A model generated the notes under the pieces. That model was given only the letters and a program-made list of their open reading frames with translations. It did not search any database and was not told the DNA's origin. From Homalodisca vitripennis (Eukaryota > Arthropoda > Insecta > Hemiptera > Cicadellidae): a DNA stretch of 64,000 bases. The stretch is from assembly GCF_021130785.1 (NCBI RefSeq), contig NC_060210.1, positions 185,221,001 to 185,285,000 of the forward strand. Direction: 5' to 3'. Positions 11,570 to 23,509 of this stretch are shown here, in pieces (the stretch's first letter is position 1; each line of letters starts with the position of its first letter). Made by a program: the position numbers and the translations under genes.

Positions 11570-12338
11570 GAGCGCGTGTGCTACCTTCACTAAAGTTAAG
11601 ACACATCGGTTATTGTTTACTCGATTTATTTAAACGATATGTCGTTGGATTTCTAATAAGATTTGCTAATCAAAATTATTGAAGTTAATTATTTGAAAAT
11701 CGCCTGTGTTTATTAGTCGGATATATGAAAAAAGCTAGTAGGGGGTCTGGGCCCTCCAGTAGTAATAGTAGATAAAAATAATAATGGGTAAGTACGTAGA
11801 TAATCATTAATATCAACGAACAATCGACTTACGTATCATTGATTACTAAAGTAGTAAAAACTGTTATAACTCTAACTACGTTGCTAAACCTGCAATATTT
11901 GACGTCACAAAAATAATCTTGCACAGTAAAAAATTATTCGCTTCAAGTTTTTGAAAAAAAATATTTTCATATTTAAATAAGATTACTTTTTATGAGATAT
12001 GAGTTATATTTAATCATTATAATATGGCAACACAATCATATGTTTCATTAGTTATAGATTTTTAAGGACCCCAGATTATTATACGTGAAAACCCTAGAAT
12101 AAAAACCTTTTGCGACTTCACCTACAACCTGAAGCTCTTAACTAAACTCACTGAAATAATGTATAACTAAAATTTATCTACTTACGTTTAAAATACGTTT
12201 CAATACTTTTAATTTAAATTGACAATCTAGTAAAGTAAATGCAAATTATAGAGGGGTACAACTACACATGTAGGTTGAATTGAATGATTCACATTTAATT
12301 CAAGATTAAAAACTTATTAGTCTACTAAAGTTCCAATT
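11570..12338. other. 3' flank of type-2 pseudogene (inverted copy of 58803-59800)
   Basis: No gene. The segment matches the region downstream of the intact type-2 gene in inverted orientation, showing that both loci come from one duplicated unit. Confidence 0.75.
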
Positions 12339-13315
12339 TTAATCGTCACTCACTATAATTTTTAACTGGAATAGAAGTTCTGACTCATGTACAGGTTGTG
12401 TCTGGAATGGAGGTTGTGACGGGAATAGAGATTGGGCCTGGAGTGGAGGTTGTGACTTGAGTATCATCTGAGACAAAGTAGTTGTATTCAAGACTGTCTG
12501 TTCCAGTTTTTGAAAGCAAGCAATTTCTTCCTTAATTTTTAAGAGAGTACCTCTTATATAATCTACTTTATTGTTAATTTCTTCTTGCTCCTTTATCAAA
12601 TCATTCTTTTCCAATTCTAACTCTGATATCCGCGCATTCAATTCCATAATCTGCGTTTCAAATATGTTCACAGTTTCTCTCGCTTTATCTTCATCTCCTA
12701 TGTTTCTCTCAAGTAACTTTAATAAATTATCAATTTTAAGTTTGTAATATAGAGTCAATTGATCCATTTTCTATTTCTGTTCTCTCTGTATAGACTGTAA
12801 ATACGTCAACACTGACTTAGATTGATTCAATTCGGTTTGAAGCAAAAGGACAATGTATTTTTCGTCGTCCGACAGGCCTTTATCGTCCGACACGTCTTCA
12901 TCGTCTGAGACGTCTTCATCTTCGTCTGGCGTCATACACTTCTAGGTCTTTATTGATAAAGATGATGCCTACATTTCTTACTTCTATCCAGTGTTGAAGT
13001 TCTTTAATTTCTGTATCAAGAACCTTTTTCTTTTCTCCGAGCTTCGTCAGAACTTTTGATTTTCACTATCTTCTTTAGAACTTCCTCTGAGACAACTGCA
13101 TTTTGAATCTCCAATTCTGTCACGTTCTTCTTAAAGTACCATTCAAGGTTTAAAATTTATTGTTGAACATATGTGTTTTTCTTTATAATTACTTCAATTT
13201 CTGTATTAAGTCTATTGAGTTGCCATTCTAATTTGTCAATATCAAGGCCTTTAGCAGACGCACAGTTTACACAACAAGCGCACAGATAAAGCAGCACGAC
13301 AGTCTGGGACATCAT
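12339..13315 (-). pseudogene. Secreted coiled-coil protein, type 2, pseudogene
   Basis: The start (MMSQTVV and a Cys-rich signal peptide ending CASA) and a 142-codon C-terminal frame are clear, but the middle is broken. A TAA replaces a His codon after YVQQ, about ten bases are missing before the coil motif, about 90 bp are lost just before the acidic loop, and a TAG sits four codons before the YYKLKIDNL helix. The C-terminus keeps a very short Gln/Pro tail and ends in SDD, as the intact gene at 57354-58802 does. ELQHWIEVR is still readable. It is an inverted paralogue of 56190-59800. It is unlikely to give a full product; the open C-terminal part may simply be young decay. Confidence 0.85.
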
Positions 13316-14530
13316 CGTGGATAAATTCTAGCAGTGGAGGGTTTATGAGCTTTTTTAAATACTGCACGGCAATCAAAATTTATGTAGCGATCATTCTTTA
13401 ACCTTTCACAGTCACTACTAGTGTTCTATATGACATTAATATAAAATACGTCTGTAAAAATATGTGTAACACAATGAAACGTAATTGAGAAATTGTACTA
13501 AAATAATATATAAATGATGTTTGAAGCCAATATTATCGTTCGATGACGATACTAACTACCGTCATCAATAGGTACTTATCTTTACAGTTTTGTTTATAAG
13601 GTAGAAACAAATAAACGTTAATTATGTTGTTCACGTTAATTTACTTTTGAAATTATGCATTTACAATATTAAGATTACCGTAAATGAATAAGTTAAACAA
13701 CGTTGGGACCATTACGGTCATTTTCGTCTCAAAATACATTTTCTATGATTGTCTGTCTGTCTATTAATAAGAGAACTGTGGCATTTTGAAAATGTTTGAC
13801 CAAAAACAGTGCAGACCACATAACTTTTTAGGTCTTGTTATTACACACAACACTGTCCATTTAATCTATGATGTAATTTTGAAATTAAATGTATATTTGG
13901 AAATCCAGTATTTACCCAAGAACAACGTACCTTTTACTAGAGCTTTTGCAAGAATACAAATATGCGAAAAATACGTAGGAAACACAAGGAGAAATAAACA
14001 TTGACGACACAAATCATACAGTATTAATAGTAATATTTACAAAACATTTTACATTTCTTATGGACTAAAATATTCCCTCAATGTCCATAAAATTTGGAAC
14101 AAACTGTATACAATAATGTTTAAAGTTTTAAACTTAAGTTTTATTTATCGTTCATGCAAAGATTTTGTCGTAAAGAAATTGAATTCTGACAAAAAAAACT
14201 TGCACATTTTTCTATGTTGTTAATAATTTTATTCTTGGTAGGAACAACGTTTGGGATTTTGTTTTTGCCACGAATTATTACCAAGTGTAAACTAATGACT
14301 TTTAAACAAGGCTTTCACTATAATTGTTAGTCTTACTTCATTTACTCGATTTATTAAACGATACGTTGTTGGTTTTCTACTAAGATTTGCTAAACAAATT
14401 TATTTAAGTTTAAGTATTTGTAAATTGCTTGTATTTATGAGTTATTTATTTTATATCAAATTTTTAAATCCACATCATATTGAAATGATGCAGTGGCGCA
14501 GACAAAAATCTTCTCTGGGGGTGTCTAAAA
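13316..14530. other. 5' flank of type-2 pseudogene
   Basis: No gene. This is the inverted counterpart of 56190-57353. It contains a TATA-like TATTTAAAAAAG (minus strand, 13351-13362) and a perfect GATGACG/CGTCATC inverted repeat at 13542-13566. From 13740 it is also the start of the block directly repeated at 30510-37805. A short open frame at 13786 is not conserved. Confidence 0.7.
13542..13566. promoter_or_regulatory. Conserved upstream inverted repeat (type-2 form)
   Basis: GATGACG and CGTCATC pair perfectly around an 11-nt spacer, about 230 bp upstream of the start. It is identical in form to 57105-57129 and positionally equivalent to the CGATGGT/ACCATCG repeat of type-1 genes. Confidence 0.4.
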
Positions 14531-14549
14531 CACAGGAGAGTCGGAGATA

Positions 14550-15240
14550 TGGAAAACAAGAGTTACTCTTGTTAGATAACGGGTGATCCATAGTAATAGT
14601 TCTGTTCTTGGCCACCAGGTTGCAGGTAGAGTTAGTTGCTACACAATCCGCTAGATGCAGGGTTGTTGATGTCTTATTTTCATGAATTGATTGATTATTT
14701 TGATAAAAATTTAAAAAAATAAATATGATAAATACAATTATATTTTTGTGTATTGGGTGTAAGATACTTATAGGGATATGTTGTGTATTGTACAACATAA
14801 ATAGAAACACAAGAAAAGTATTGAGCTTATTTTTTTTACCCTCCCGCTTGCAAATTTAATCGTCGTTTCTTTAAGTATCAGTACTCGCCTCTATTACTTG
14901 AATTAAATCTTTAAATAAATAGTCACTTCTTGACTTCCGTTTGAGATGAGAGATAATCTTCTCTCATCTATTATTTGGAAGCTGCACTCGGTTATGTCTT
15001 GCATGCTGAGTTGCAGCTCGTCTTGGACACATATACTATTACATTAATTGGCACACTCATGATGAGCTTACCAGCTAGCTACCTTCCAGTAGCAGGTACA
15101 AGTGCGACTGATTCTTTTTAATACCTGGGATTTTATCCGCAATTTCACGATTTGACTTGGATCTATTATAAAGCATTGAAATGTAAAATGAATAGAGATT
15201 CTTGCTTCTGCATATATTATTTGTATGTGTAAGTTGTATA
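14550..15240 (-). repeat. Dispersed repeat M1 (copy 3, inverted)
   Basis: Reverse complement of the M1 landmarks, from CAACCTGGTGGCCAAGA at the left to GCAGAAGCAAGAAT at the right. Its left end abuts the upstream repeat of the type-2 locus. Confidence 0.7.
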
Positions 15241-15249
15241 AAGTTTGAA

Positions 15250-17187
15250 AAGTGATTCATAAAAAATACGAACTTGTAAAATAATTGAAATAAATAGTAG
15301 TAGTAGAGAGAAAAATTGTAATTCTGTATGCAATGTTTCAAGAGGAAAACTTAGATAATTGTCGTCTGGATAGAAAAAATAAAGAGTCTATTCTTGGTAT
15401 CAAGTGGACATTTAAACACCTCAAAGCAGTAAAGTCTCATCAATGTAGCTGAAAAGGTGTGGAAACAACGATCGTATAGTTTTAGAAAATCCTTGATTCT
15501 TTAGTGTGGCGATTTTACAGAATTATATTAATCGGTGAAACTTATTCTTACAAAGACTAACTGTATAGGGTAAAAATAATTACTTTAACTCTGACAAAAA
15601 ATTAATTTTACATTTACAACACATATCCACTTAGTACTTATAAAGATATTACCTTTCCATCAATAAACATGTTGTTGTCAGGGAGCCCGTAGGCTCTTGG
15701 TTGATAAGGTCAGAAATTTGGTTACTCCCATGGAAAAATGTTCGCCAGTAAACTTGTAATAATACCTAATGTACTCTAACACTATATATACAAAATAGAA
15801 ACCAACGTGCAATTTTCAACTTAATGGATATTGTTTATTATAGCTTACTGCACAATGATCAATGCGAGTGAGTCAGGATTGTAGTTTTTGGAATATGGTC
15901 TAGTTGAAGTATAAATCAATATTCGGTTACTACCCTTATGGTATGATATTAAAACGTGTTTTAGTACTCCTAATATTACTAGAAACAATCTGAGCCATGT
16001 GAATATTGGGTTTAGTTCCATTTTCATCTTCCACTTACTTCAGCGTCAAAGATCTGACAGTTTAACAACCTTCACAACGAAGCTGTAGAATCTAAATAAT
16101 TTATTCAATCAATTAAAGTATATTTAAATATAGTGATGTCTATAAGTATAACCCAATTTAGTAGACTAGTTTGTCTCAGTGTGTTGTGAGTAAACACTAA
16201 AATTCCCGTGATTTCCCAGGCACACGACGTTTCTCTGGGTACACAACCCATTGAGTTCAGTGCAAGTTTATTTTAAAATCTTGTTTCTCAACCTAAAATT
16301 TTATGGTGTAAATGTTTTGTAACTACTTACTTGACTGAAAAAAATGTTTTGTTTCTACGAAAAACGTTAATTTAATAGACAGATATTGCTGCTCTGTCTT
16401 ATTTATCATATGTGTTGATTTCATTATGCATTGATATTTTAATTTTGTGTTTATTTATTATTAGCCTATTTTCCATTATTCTCTTCAGAAGTAATAAATT
16501 CTCTAAAAGTTTTGGTGTGTGCAATTATGATGTAATATGATGGGAGTCCTACAAACATTTTAAAACGTAAGTAGGCATACATCAGGTAGATATTATTAAG
16601 TTCATGGTAAATAGTATCAGAGTTTAACTTAATTATTATATCATGTTTGGCACTTGTAGGAGCATTTCTGGTTCTAATCAATCATATGCATAACGTCAAA
16701 GCTGAATCTGCTTTGTAATCCCGATCAAGAAAACACAAATCTCGGATCACACAGGTCTCGGAAACTTACTTTGGTCAAAAAGCGTATATTTCCAGTCCTT
16801 GCCATATATTTAATGTATAAGATATTTCCAGTACCATAGTAGAGTTTGCCTTGTTGTTTTGACGTAGAAAAAATATATATATATATACTTACATAGTACC
16901 GAGATACCTACTTCGGTTAAAAAGTGCCTACTTAAGACCGTTTAAATTCACTTATGTCACAGGTTAGCTTGCCATATTGCCTCGATTAAAATACTATATA
17001 TGTTCGATTATATAGTTCTCGGAAATCTATTTTGGTCAAAATCGTGTTGGCATAGTTGAGTTTGCTAGGACTGAAAAGCTTATTACGACCTAGGGGAAAG
17101 TTCTACTTTCTTCTTATGTACTTCCGGTATAAGGGGGAAATCCTTATTAAGGTTATGCAGCATTCCAAAATAATCGTTATTAAAGTT
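15250..17187. other. Gene-free stretch duplicated at 32060-34138
   Basis: No gene is seen on either strand; short open frames are interrupted in the other copy. About 15,320-15,500 is also present, inverted, at 52090-52290. A short TA tract lies near 16,870. Repeated phrases around GATGCCTACTTCGG appear here and near 6480 and 26520. Confidence 0.6.
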
Positions 17188-17799
17188 TTGCGTTACACTT
17201 GTTTTTTGGACTGTAGCCAGGGAAAGAATGAATCGTTAAGGTATGTTAAATTCATTTCTCTGTTTTTCCGTAAGCCATAGTTAAAATGTAATATTATAAT
17301 GTCAAGGAAGCCCACCAGTTTAAAGTAACTTATATGAAAACATTCATAACTTTTTTCATTAAGGTTAGTTTTATAACAGTATTTAATGCATTAGATGATT
17401 TTAATTCGTCACTGGCGCAATCTGGAGTAAAATTGATATATTAATGGTTTATTTACTATCGGCATTACACTACCGATCAAGCACTGTTTACTTATTATTG
17501 ATCAAATTTAAATGTAAACAGATGTTTCAGAAATTTGTCGAATTATAGCTGTCAACAGCTGTTTAGTGCAAGTTTAATTTTAATCATGAAACGACATCAC
17601 ATTAAAAACCTAAAAAAAAAAAAACAGTGTTCCTACACTATTTAATGGATGTTATCATACATTATAATCCTTCCTCTTGAATCACTCTATCTATTAAAAA
17701 AACCGCATCAAAATCCGTTACGTAGTTTTAAAGATTTAAGCATACAAAGGGACATAGGGACAGAGAAAGCGACTTTCTTTTATACTACGAGTAGTGTAG

Positions 17800-17985
17800 T
17801 GATACCTCAGAAATGGGTGGTCTTACAGGCCTGGGACGTATTTTATTCAATATTTCAGTTAGTTTGACATAAAATACAATAAATTTAACAATTATCTTTA
17901 CGCCATCAAAACATGTTTCGTTTCATTTCTGTTCTTTCCTAGAAAATCGGGCGAAATCTTCCGTTAGCCGTGTATCGCTAACAAA
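17800..17985 (+). repeat. Flanking direct repeat, left
   Basis: About 190 bp starting at GATACCTCAGAAATGG recurs diverged at 20440-20640, bracketing about 2.45 kb. Copy C has the same pair at 34720-34925 and 37310-37500. Copy A has a single merged copy at 590-770 with no interior. Confidence 0.65.
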
Positions 17986-20190
17986 CGATATTTTTTGTGT
18001 GAATATTACTATTTTGTGTTGGAATTGATTATTTTTCTTTTTGTTCTTTATTTCCATACTTACATTTTCTTGCTCTACTAAAGGCTACGTTGTTCATAGC
18101 TGAATACTGGTTTTTCCAAATATACAGAGTGTTCCAAATTTTATCGACACTGGAGGGATCTTGGAACCTATAAGGTATATGGCAAAGATTAATTGGACAA
18201 GGTTGTGCGTAATAACAAAACCAGAAAATTGATGTTGGTCAAATTGATAATTGGTTGCGTCTTTCACTCGCTGCGCTCAAAAAACAGCACAAGATCAGTC
18301 TTAATATGACTATTACTGATATTTAGGTAATTGAAGAGCCAAGCAGCATGTTAGTTTAAAATTAATCATTTTATAATGTTATAAAACACAAGAAAAAAAA
18401 TGATCATGTAAAAATAATAGAGAAAGAAATGAAATTTTAACAAAGCTCATTTTAGTCTAACTAAAAAAACGTCCACTGGCCTCTACATTCACAAGACTTT
18501 GTATAATTGGATATTTTTATTTTGGAATAAATAACCCATAATTACGTTGTATAATTATTTTTAAATAATGATTTTTATTTTTCATAAAATTAAAAATTAC
18601 GATACAATTTGAAAATAACAATGCTATTTTGCTAATGCAAAATTATAAAGACTTCAGTAATAGCCATTTTTCAGACTGATCTTTTTAGATATAATTTTTG
18701 TATTTTACAGCTGGTTCTAACACTTTGTGCAGTGAAATATGAGTACTAATTTACTAAGTATTCAAAATAGTAAAATAAAAACTATCCTCACAAACCCATA
18801 AAAACATATTTTCATGAATTATTTGATGAAAGCCATGAGTAAACTACGGATAACTTATACGGTATTGTTCACACAGTTGGTACTACTGCTGACGGTGCAG
18901 AGATATTACATTAATGAAAGTGTACAGTACTACCATTACACACTTCCTAGAGTGAAGTACCAGTCATTGGAGTGACCAGGCTGTGGCACAATGTATTATG
19001 TACGGTATAGGGTGTTTATATTTTTGAAAACGTTCAGCATTACCGTTACAGACTTCTCAGGGTATAGTACCAGTCATTGGGCAAGTAATATGGTAGAAGA
19101 CTTTAAAACCCTACACATGTCACCCTATTATACAACGTTAGAATATAAGACAAATAACATAAAATTTTATTGATGGAATCATTGATTATAAGGAAAACTT
19201 TATATTGTATAAAATTAAGGATGGAACCTAAATCACTACCTGTGGTTTTCTGTGTTAGCTACTAATCTGAGGCTGTTCTCTGTCTAATCACAGGTCAACC
19301 TGTGACCACGGTTCAGTTTGGGAACAACTCTTTACAATGATTCGTCTGACGCCGCTCATCGGCCGGCCGCGTTACAGGAACTGATTTTTTTTTACAAACG
19401 AAAATCAATCTATTAAATTAGCTAAAAAAATAAGTAAACCCCCCAAATAGTATCATTTTGAAGTTTTCTGTTTTCTAGGGCCCTTGTATTACCAGGAGCT
19501 ACGATTCGGTTAAGCTCATCATAAAGTATGGTGCCAACTGCGACCGGCCCGGCCCGGCCTTTTATACTCTGTCAAAATGCATACCCTCAAATGGACACCC
19601 CCGCCCACTGCGGACTCAGCCAATACGGCACCGGCACAGTCACCACACAAGAGCCGACCGAGGCCAGGCCGGGGCCGGTCACAGTGGGCGCCGTGCTTTA
19701 ATTACCAAACTAATCAGATGAACGGAACTGATAAAGCAAACCCACAAGTATAAGCTGCATATCGTCATCTAGTAAAAATGACTGATTGCAGCTTCCAAAA
19801 TAACGTTGTGATATTGATATTAATACTAATATTGATAATATTCAACAACATTAAAAGGTACTGCAAATAAATCTGGAGACGGGAGCGTTAAAAAAATTCA
19901 AATTTTTTAAAAATATAGTAACGTCTTAAAAAGTGTATCACACTTTTATATTTTTATTTTAATTGCTAACCACTTTTAAATATTGAGAAAGAGAGTACAA
20001 TAATAGCGCTTTCTAACGGCTTTATTTAAAACTAATTCAGCCAATAACCTGATGGAAAAGAACTGAAACTACCACTACAGTTCGCCTTGTGACTATTGGC
20101 AGAAGATATTCCTTTATACATAAATAATATTAGGATCAGGATCACAATGCTTTACAACAGCCTGATGAACATACGAGTATGTAACCTTTA
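17985..20190 (+). mobile_element. 2.2-kb unclassified repeated element
   Basis: This interior occurs three times: here, at 34925-37070, and inverted at 46050-48840. It begins with a module (TTGCTCTACTAAA, then GAGTGTTCCAAATTTTAT) that also occurs alone upstream of type-2 genes. It holds two diverged units of a 120-bp satellite (18880-19090) and a GC-rich patch at 19535-19700. No transposase or RT coding is recognised. The inverted copy lacks the 190-bp flanks, so the mobile unit may be the interior only. Confidence 0.5.
19535..19700. other. GC-rich insert inside the 2.2-kb element
   Basis: A patch rich in CCGG/GGCC stands out from the AT-rich surroundings and is repeated at 36415-36580. In the third copy (around 46,560, inverted) flanking sequences join directly, so the patch is an insertion or has been lost there. 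It is not a convincing gene. Confidence 0.6.
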
Positions 20191-20439
20191 TCCTTAGTTT
20201 CTTTAAGTATCAGTAACACTCGTAAATGTTTTGTATTCGTTGATTTCATTATGCGTTGATAATTTAATTTTGTCTTTTTTATTATTACCCTATTTTACAA
20301 TATTCTCATTGTAATTAAATTCTCTACAAGTTTTGGTTTAAAAAGCTTTCCAAGTGTTTATTGTCTATTTAAAGCTAGTGTACTTTAAATTTAACTAAGC
20401 AAAGCATGTTTTTGAGACCGAATTTTGCATATCTTACGT

Positions 20440-20640
20440 GATATCTCAGAAATGGGTGGTCCTTACAGGCCTAAAACGTATTTTATACAATTTTTCAGTT
20501 TGTTTGACATAAAATACAATACATTTAACAATGTCTGTACGCCATAAAACATCAGTTTCGTTTTATTTCCGTCCATTCTTAGAAAATCGGGGCGAAATCT
20601 TTCATTAGCCCTATCTCACTAAGAAGGCGCGTTTCCGGAC
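20440..20640 (+). repeat. Flanking direct repeat, right
   Basis: Partner of 17800-17985, at the right edge of the interior element. The two differ more from each other than each does from its counterpart in copy C, so the pair predates the B/C duplication. Confidence 0.6.
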
Positions 20641-21375
20641 ACATGTTTAAATGAACTGTTGTGTTGAGAGGAAAACACCTGAGAGGTTTGCCGGGTTACT
20701 CGTGCGACACCCTGTATACTTATTTATGCCAAAAAGGTTATTTTAAGTGTATTTTAAAAATTAAGTTTTTTATATATCGTCCACTAAGACATTTTCACTA
20801 TCAGTGTCAACACCACACAAATAAAGCCAATCATCTATTTGTGAGTCGGATATTTCTGTAGCACAATAAACACTAGCCAATAACAACTCACCAAGCTGCA
20901 ATTTGCATGACACAGGATCAAGGACGTGCTGACATCTAGTGTAAAACCTCAGAAGTATCTTCACGACGCACTATTGTCATAAAAATGCCTATTGCACAAT
21001 ATAACGGCAGGATACAAAAACAATATAACGATGCGTAGTATTACGACAACAGCACACCTTTACGAAATCGCTATGAACGTAATATTACGTCACAAACCGT
21101 GAAGGGTTTAATACTTCACTACGTTTAATACGACACTAAATAAATAAAAGGAAATTTAATGTAACTATTATATTTATTATTCTCAGTATTTAAATTTCTT
21201 TTATGGCACTGCCACGCAAAATTGATGATTTAAAACTGATATTAGTGCAATTTTTTTCTCAGTTTTGATTTTTTTGTAACTGTTACATAAAATGTTTGAG
21301 ATTCTACAACATTTCTAACACTTTCTACATAGACACTACCACTAACTGGTTGTGTTTGAGGTTAAGTAAATCCTA
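20641..21375. other. Gene-free stretch upstream of the gypsy fragment
   Basis: Homologous to 770-1469 and, up to 20943, to 37500-37805. It contains the palindrome ACGTAATATTACGT at 21077-21090. No gene. Confidence 0.55.
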
Positions 21376-22030
21376 TTGCCTTTAAGGTCATTTAGTACTC
21401 AGCAGATAAATACCTTGAACATGTATTTTGTTTCCAGTAATCAAACACACAAAGAATATTTAGCTGTTATTCATCCTGCGCTGTCAAAAGTGTCTGTTCC
21501 AGTAGTAGTAAATCAGTTACGTGCCTCCACTCTGATTGGCACCAGGAGTTCATCTAGCTTTATAAGCAATTCATTAGTAAAAAATTAAATTAAAAACTTA
21601 TTATTCTACTATTAGAGAAGTTACTATAATGTCTAACTCTCTCACTTCTCAGACACTAGGTACCTGTTTAGTTATTCTTTCAAGTTTATGTACAAATTTA
21701 TAATTGGACATGACTTACTTGCTCGGCACTCAAAACTAATAATGTACCTAGATGAATCTGATAATCCTCTTGTTGTTAGTTGTCTGGCTGCAGCCAAGGC
21801 TAAACCTGCTTCGCTGTTTGTACATATTACCTCAGATTGTAGGCCGTTATCTATTAAATCCAGTTCTTACTCTGAATTAGACAATAAATTCATCTCCACA
21901 GAAATATCTAATCTATGAAAGGAGGGAGTAATTGAACCTAGAATAACACCATGGCGAGCACAAGCTCTCATCACATCGTCCAATAATCATAAATGTCGAA
22001 TGGTCTCTACTCTAACACAAACTTACATTT
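21376..22030 (+). mobile_element. Ty3/gypsy-type pol fragment (copy B), decayed
   Basis: Near-identical to 1470-2125: protease-like SSSSFIS preceded by Gly-Thr-Arg where Asp-Thr-Gly is expected, then IIGHDLLARH, then the start of an RT domain with a stop before KEGVIEP. The shared stop shows that decay preceded the A/B duplication. Confidence 0.72.
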
Positions 22031-22422
22031 TAAAAGCTACTCGTTATGAATTATGAATATGCAAAGTAACCAGTTCTAATTTATTATTTCATATCAGTTT
22101 GAATACCCTATTGTGTGAAACTACCAAATACTACAATAAATAGGTTATAAGTAATATGCACAAATAACTAGTACCACTTAATTTTAACGTATTTCTATTA
22201 AATTAACAAACTTTGCCATTCATTACATTCACATAAAATGTTTGATCTAGTAAAGCAAATACAAAGTACAAAGGGGTACAATTAAAAGATGTAGGTTGAA
22301 TGGAATAATTCAGATTTAAATCAACTCAAGACTAATTATTCTACAAAACTTCTGAATATAATAAATTATCACTTACATTAAGCTCTGACTGGAATAGAAG
22401 TTGTGTCTGGAGCATCAACCCA

Positions 22423-23295
22423 TTACAAAGGAGTTGTATTCAAGACCATCATTTCCAGTTTTTCAAAGCAAGCAATTTCTTTCTTAATATTTAAGAGAAC
22501 AATTCTTAGATCGACCACGTCATGTTTAATTTTGTCTTGCTCCTTTATTAAATCATTCTTTTCAACTGTTAACTCTGATACCCTAGCAAACAATTCCTTT
22601 AATTCCATTTCAAATGTCTTCACAGTTTCTTTCGCGCGTTCTTCATCTTGTATGTTTCTCTCAAGTAACTCTGATAAATTATCAATTTTAAGTTTGTAAT
22701 ATGGAGTCAACTGATCCAGTTTCATTTGTAGTTCTTTCTGCACAGACCGTAAGTAGTTCAACCTTGTCCTAGTTTGATTCAATTCGTTCTGAAGCATAAG
22801 GACCATGTCTTTATCTCTGTCGGACCTCCCAAGCAGCAATGGTACGGGCTCTTGGAACTCAAAGCACTTCTCAGCAGAACCGTTTTCTATTCTCTCTCTA
22901 TACAATTTTATGTCTTGATTGATAAACATGATGCCCAGTGTTCTCACTTCTATCCAGTGTTGGAGTTCTGCAATTTCTCTCTCTAGAAGCATTTTCTTTT
23001 CTTCGAGATTCGTCAGATTTATGTACAGTTCTTTGACTTTCACTGTCTCCTTTAGAACTTCCTCCGAGACATTTGCATTTTGAGCCTCTAATTCTGTCAC
23101 GTTTCTCTTGAATTCCAGTTCAATATTTGAAATTAGATGTTCAAGGTACATATTTTCCTGTTTAACCTCATCAATTGCTGCCTTAGTTTCATTAAGTTCC
23201 CTTTCTAATTCTTCAATAACTGGGCTTTTAGCAGACGCACAGTATGCATAAAAACCGCACAGAAAAAACAGCACGACAGTCTGAGAAAACATCAT
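22423..23295 (-). CDS. Secreted coiled-coil protein, type 1 (copy B)
   Basis: Intact 290-residue paralogue of 2514-3386, with about 20 differences clustered in the signal peptide (8-11) and the loop (129-150). Architecture is unchanged: signal peptide 1-22, helices about 25-120 and 162-285, Cys144 and Cys276, ELQHWIEVR and YYKLKIDNL. Sequons are kept at equivalent positions, with an additional one at N65 (NVT in place of NVA). Frame and length are preserved although flanking DNA shows indels, which suggests the gene is or recently was under selection. After the stop, a +1 frame reads LQTQLLFQSELNVSD, a clear relic of the type-2 tail. Function unknown. Confidence 0.86.
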   Translation of the reverse strand: MMFSQTVVLFFLCGFYAYCASAKSPVIEELERELNETKAAIDEVKQENMYLEHLISNIELEFKRNVTELEAQNANVSEEVLKETVKVKELYINLTNLEEKKMLLEREIAELQHWIEVRTLGIMFINQDIKLYRERIENGSAEKCFEFQEPVPLLLGRSDRDKDMVLMLQNELNQTRTRLNYLRSVQKELQMKLDQLTPYYKLKIDNLSELLERNIQDEERAKETVKTFEMELKELFARVSELTVEKNDLIKEQDKIKHDVVDLRIVLLNIKKEIACFEKLEMMVLNTTPL

Positions 23296-23347
23296 GGACC
23301 TTCTTCTAGTATCTATCTGCTCTATAAGAGAACTACCAGTAGGAGCT

Positions 23348-23359
23348 CTTTAATTACTG
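23348..23359 (-). promoter_or_regulatory. Candidate core promoter of type-1 gene B
   Basis: CAGTAATTAAAG on the minus strand, about 55-65 bp before the start; same position and sequence as for copy A. Confidence 0.35.
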
Positions 23360-23484
23360 AACGGTATTTACGTAGCGATCATTTTACGACCTTTTCAAGT
23401 CACTAATCGCGTTAATTGGCATTTCTCAAGTCATAAAAAGTGAAATCTATCAGAGTTATCATTTTTGAAGCCATAATGACTGTT

Positions 23485-23508
23485 CGATGGTGATACTAAT
23501 TACCATCG
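23485..23508. promoter_or_regulatory. Conserved upstream inverted repeat
   Basis: CGATGGT/ACCATCG around a 10-nt spacer, identical to 3576-3599. Confidence 0.4.
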
Positions 23509-23509
23509 G

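Larger units (their letters stand above)
13740..20943. repeat. Segmental duplication, direct copy of 30510-37805
   Basis: The two blocks run collinearly, including an inverted M1 repeat, a long gene-free stretch, the 2.2-kb element and its flanking 190-bp repeats. They differ by small indels, such as about 130 bp present near 33341-33478 but missing here. Just beyond 20943 the two diverge: this copy continues into a gypsy fragment and a type-1 gene; the other continues into an M1 repeat. Confidence 0.85.
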
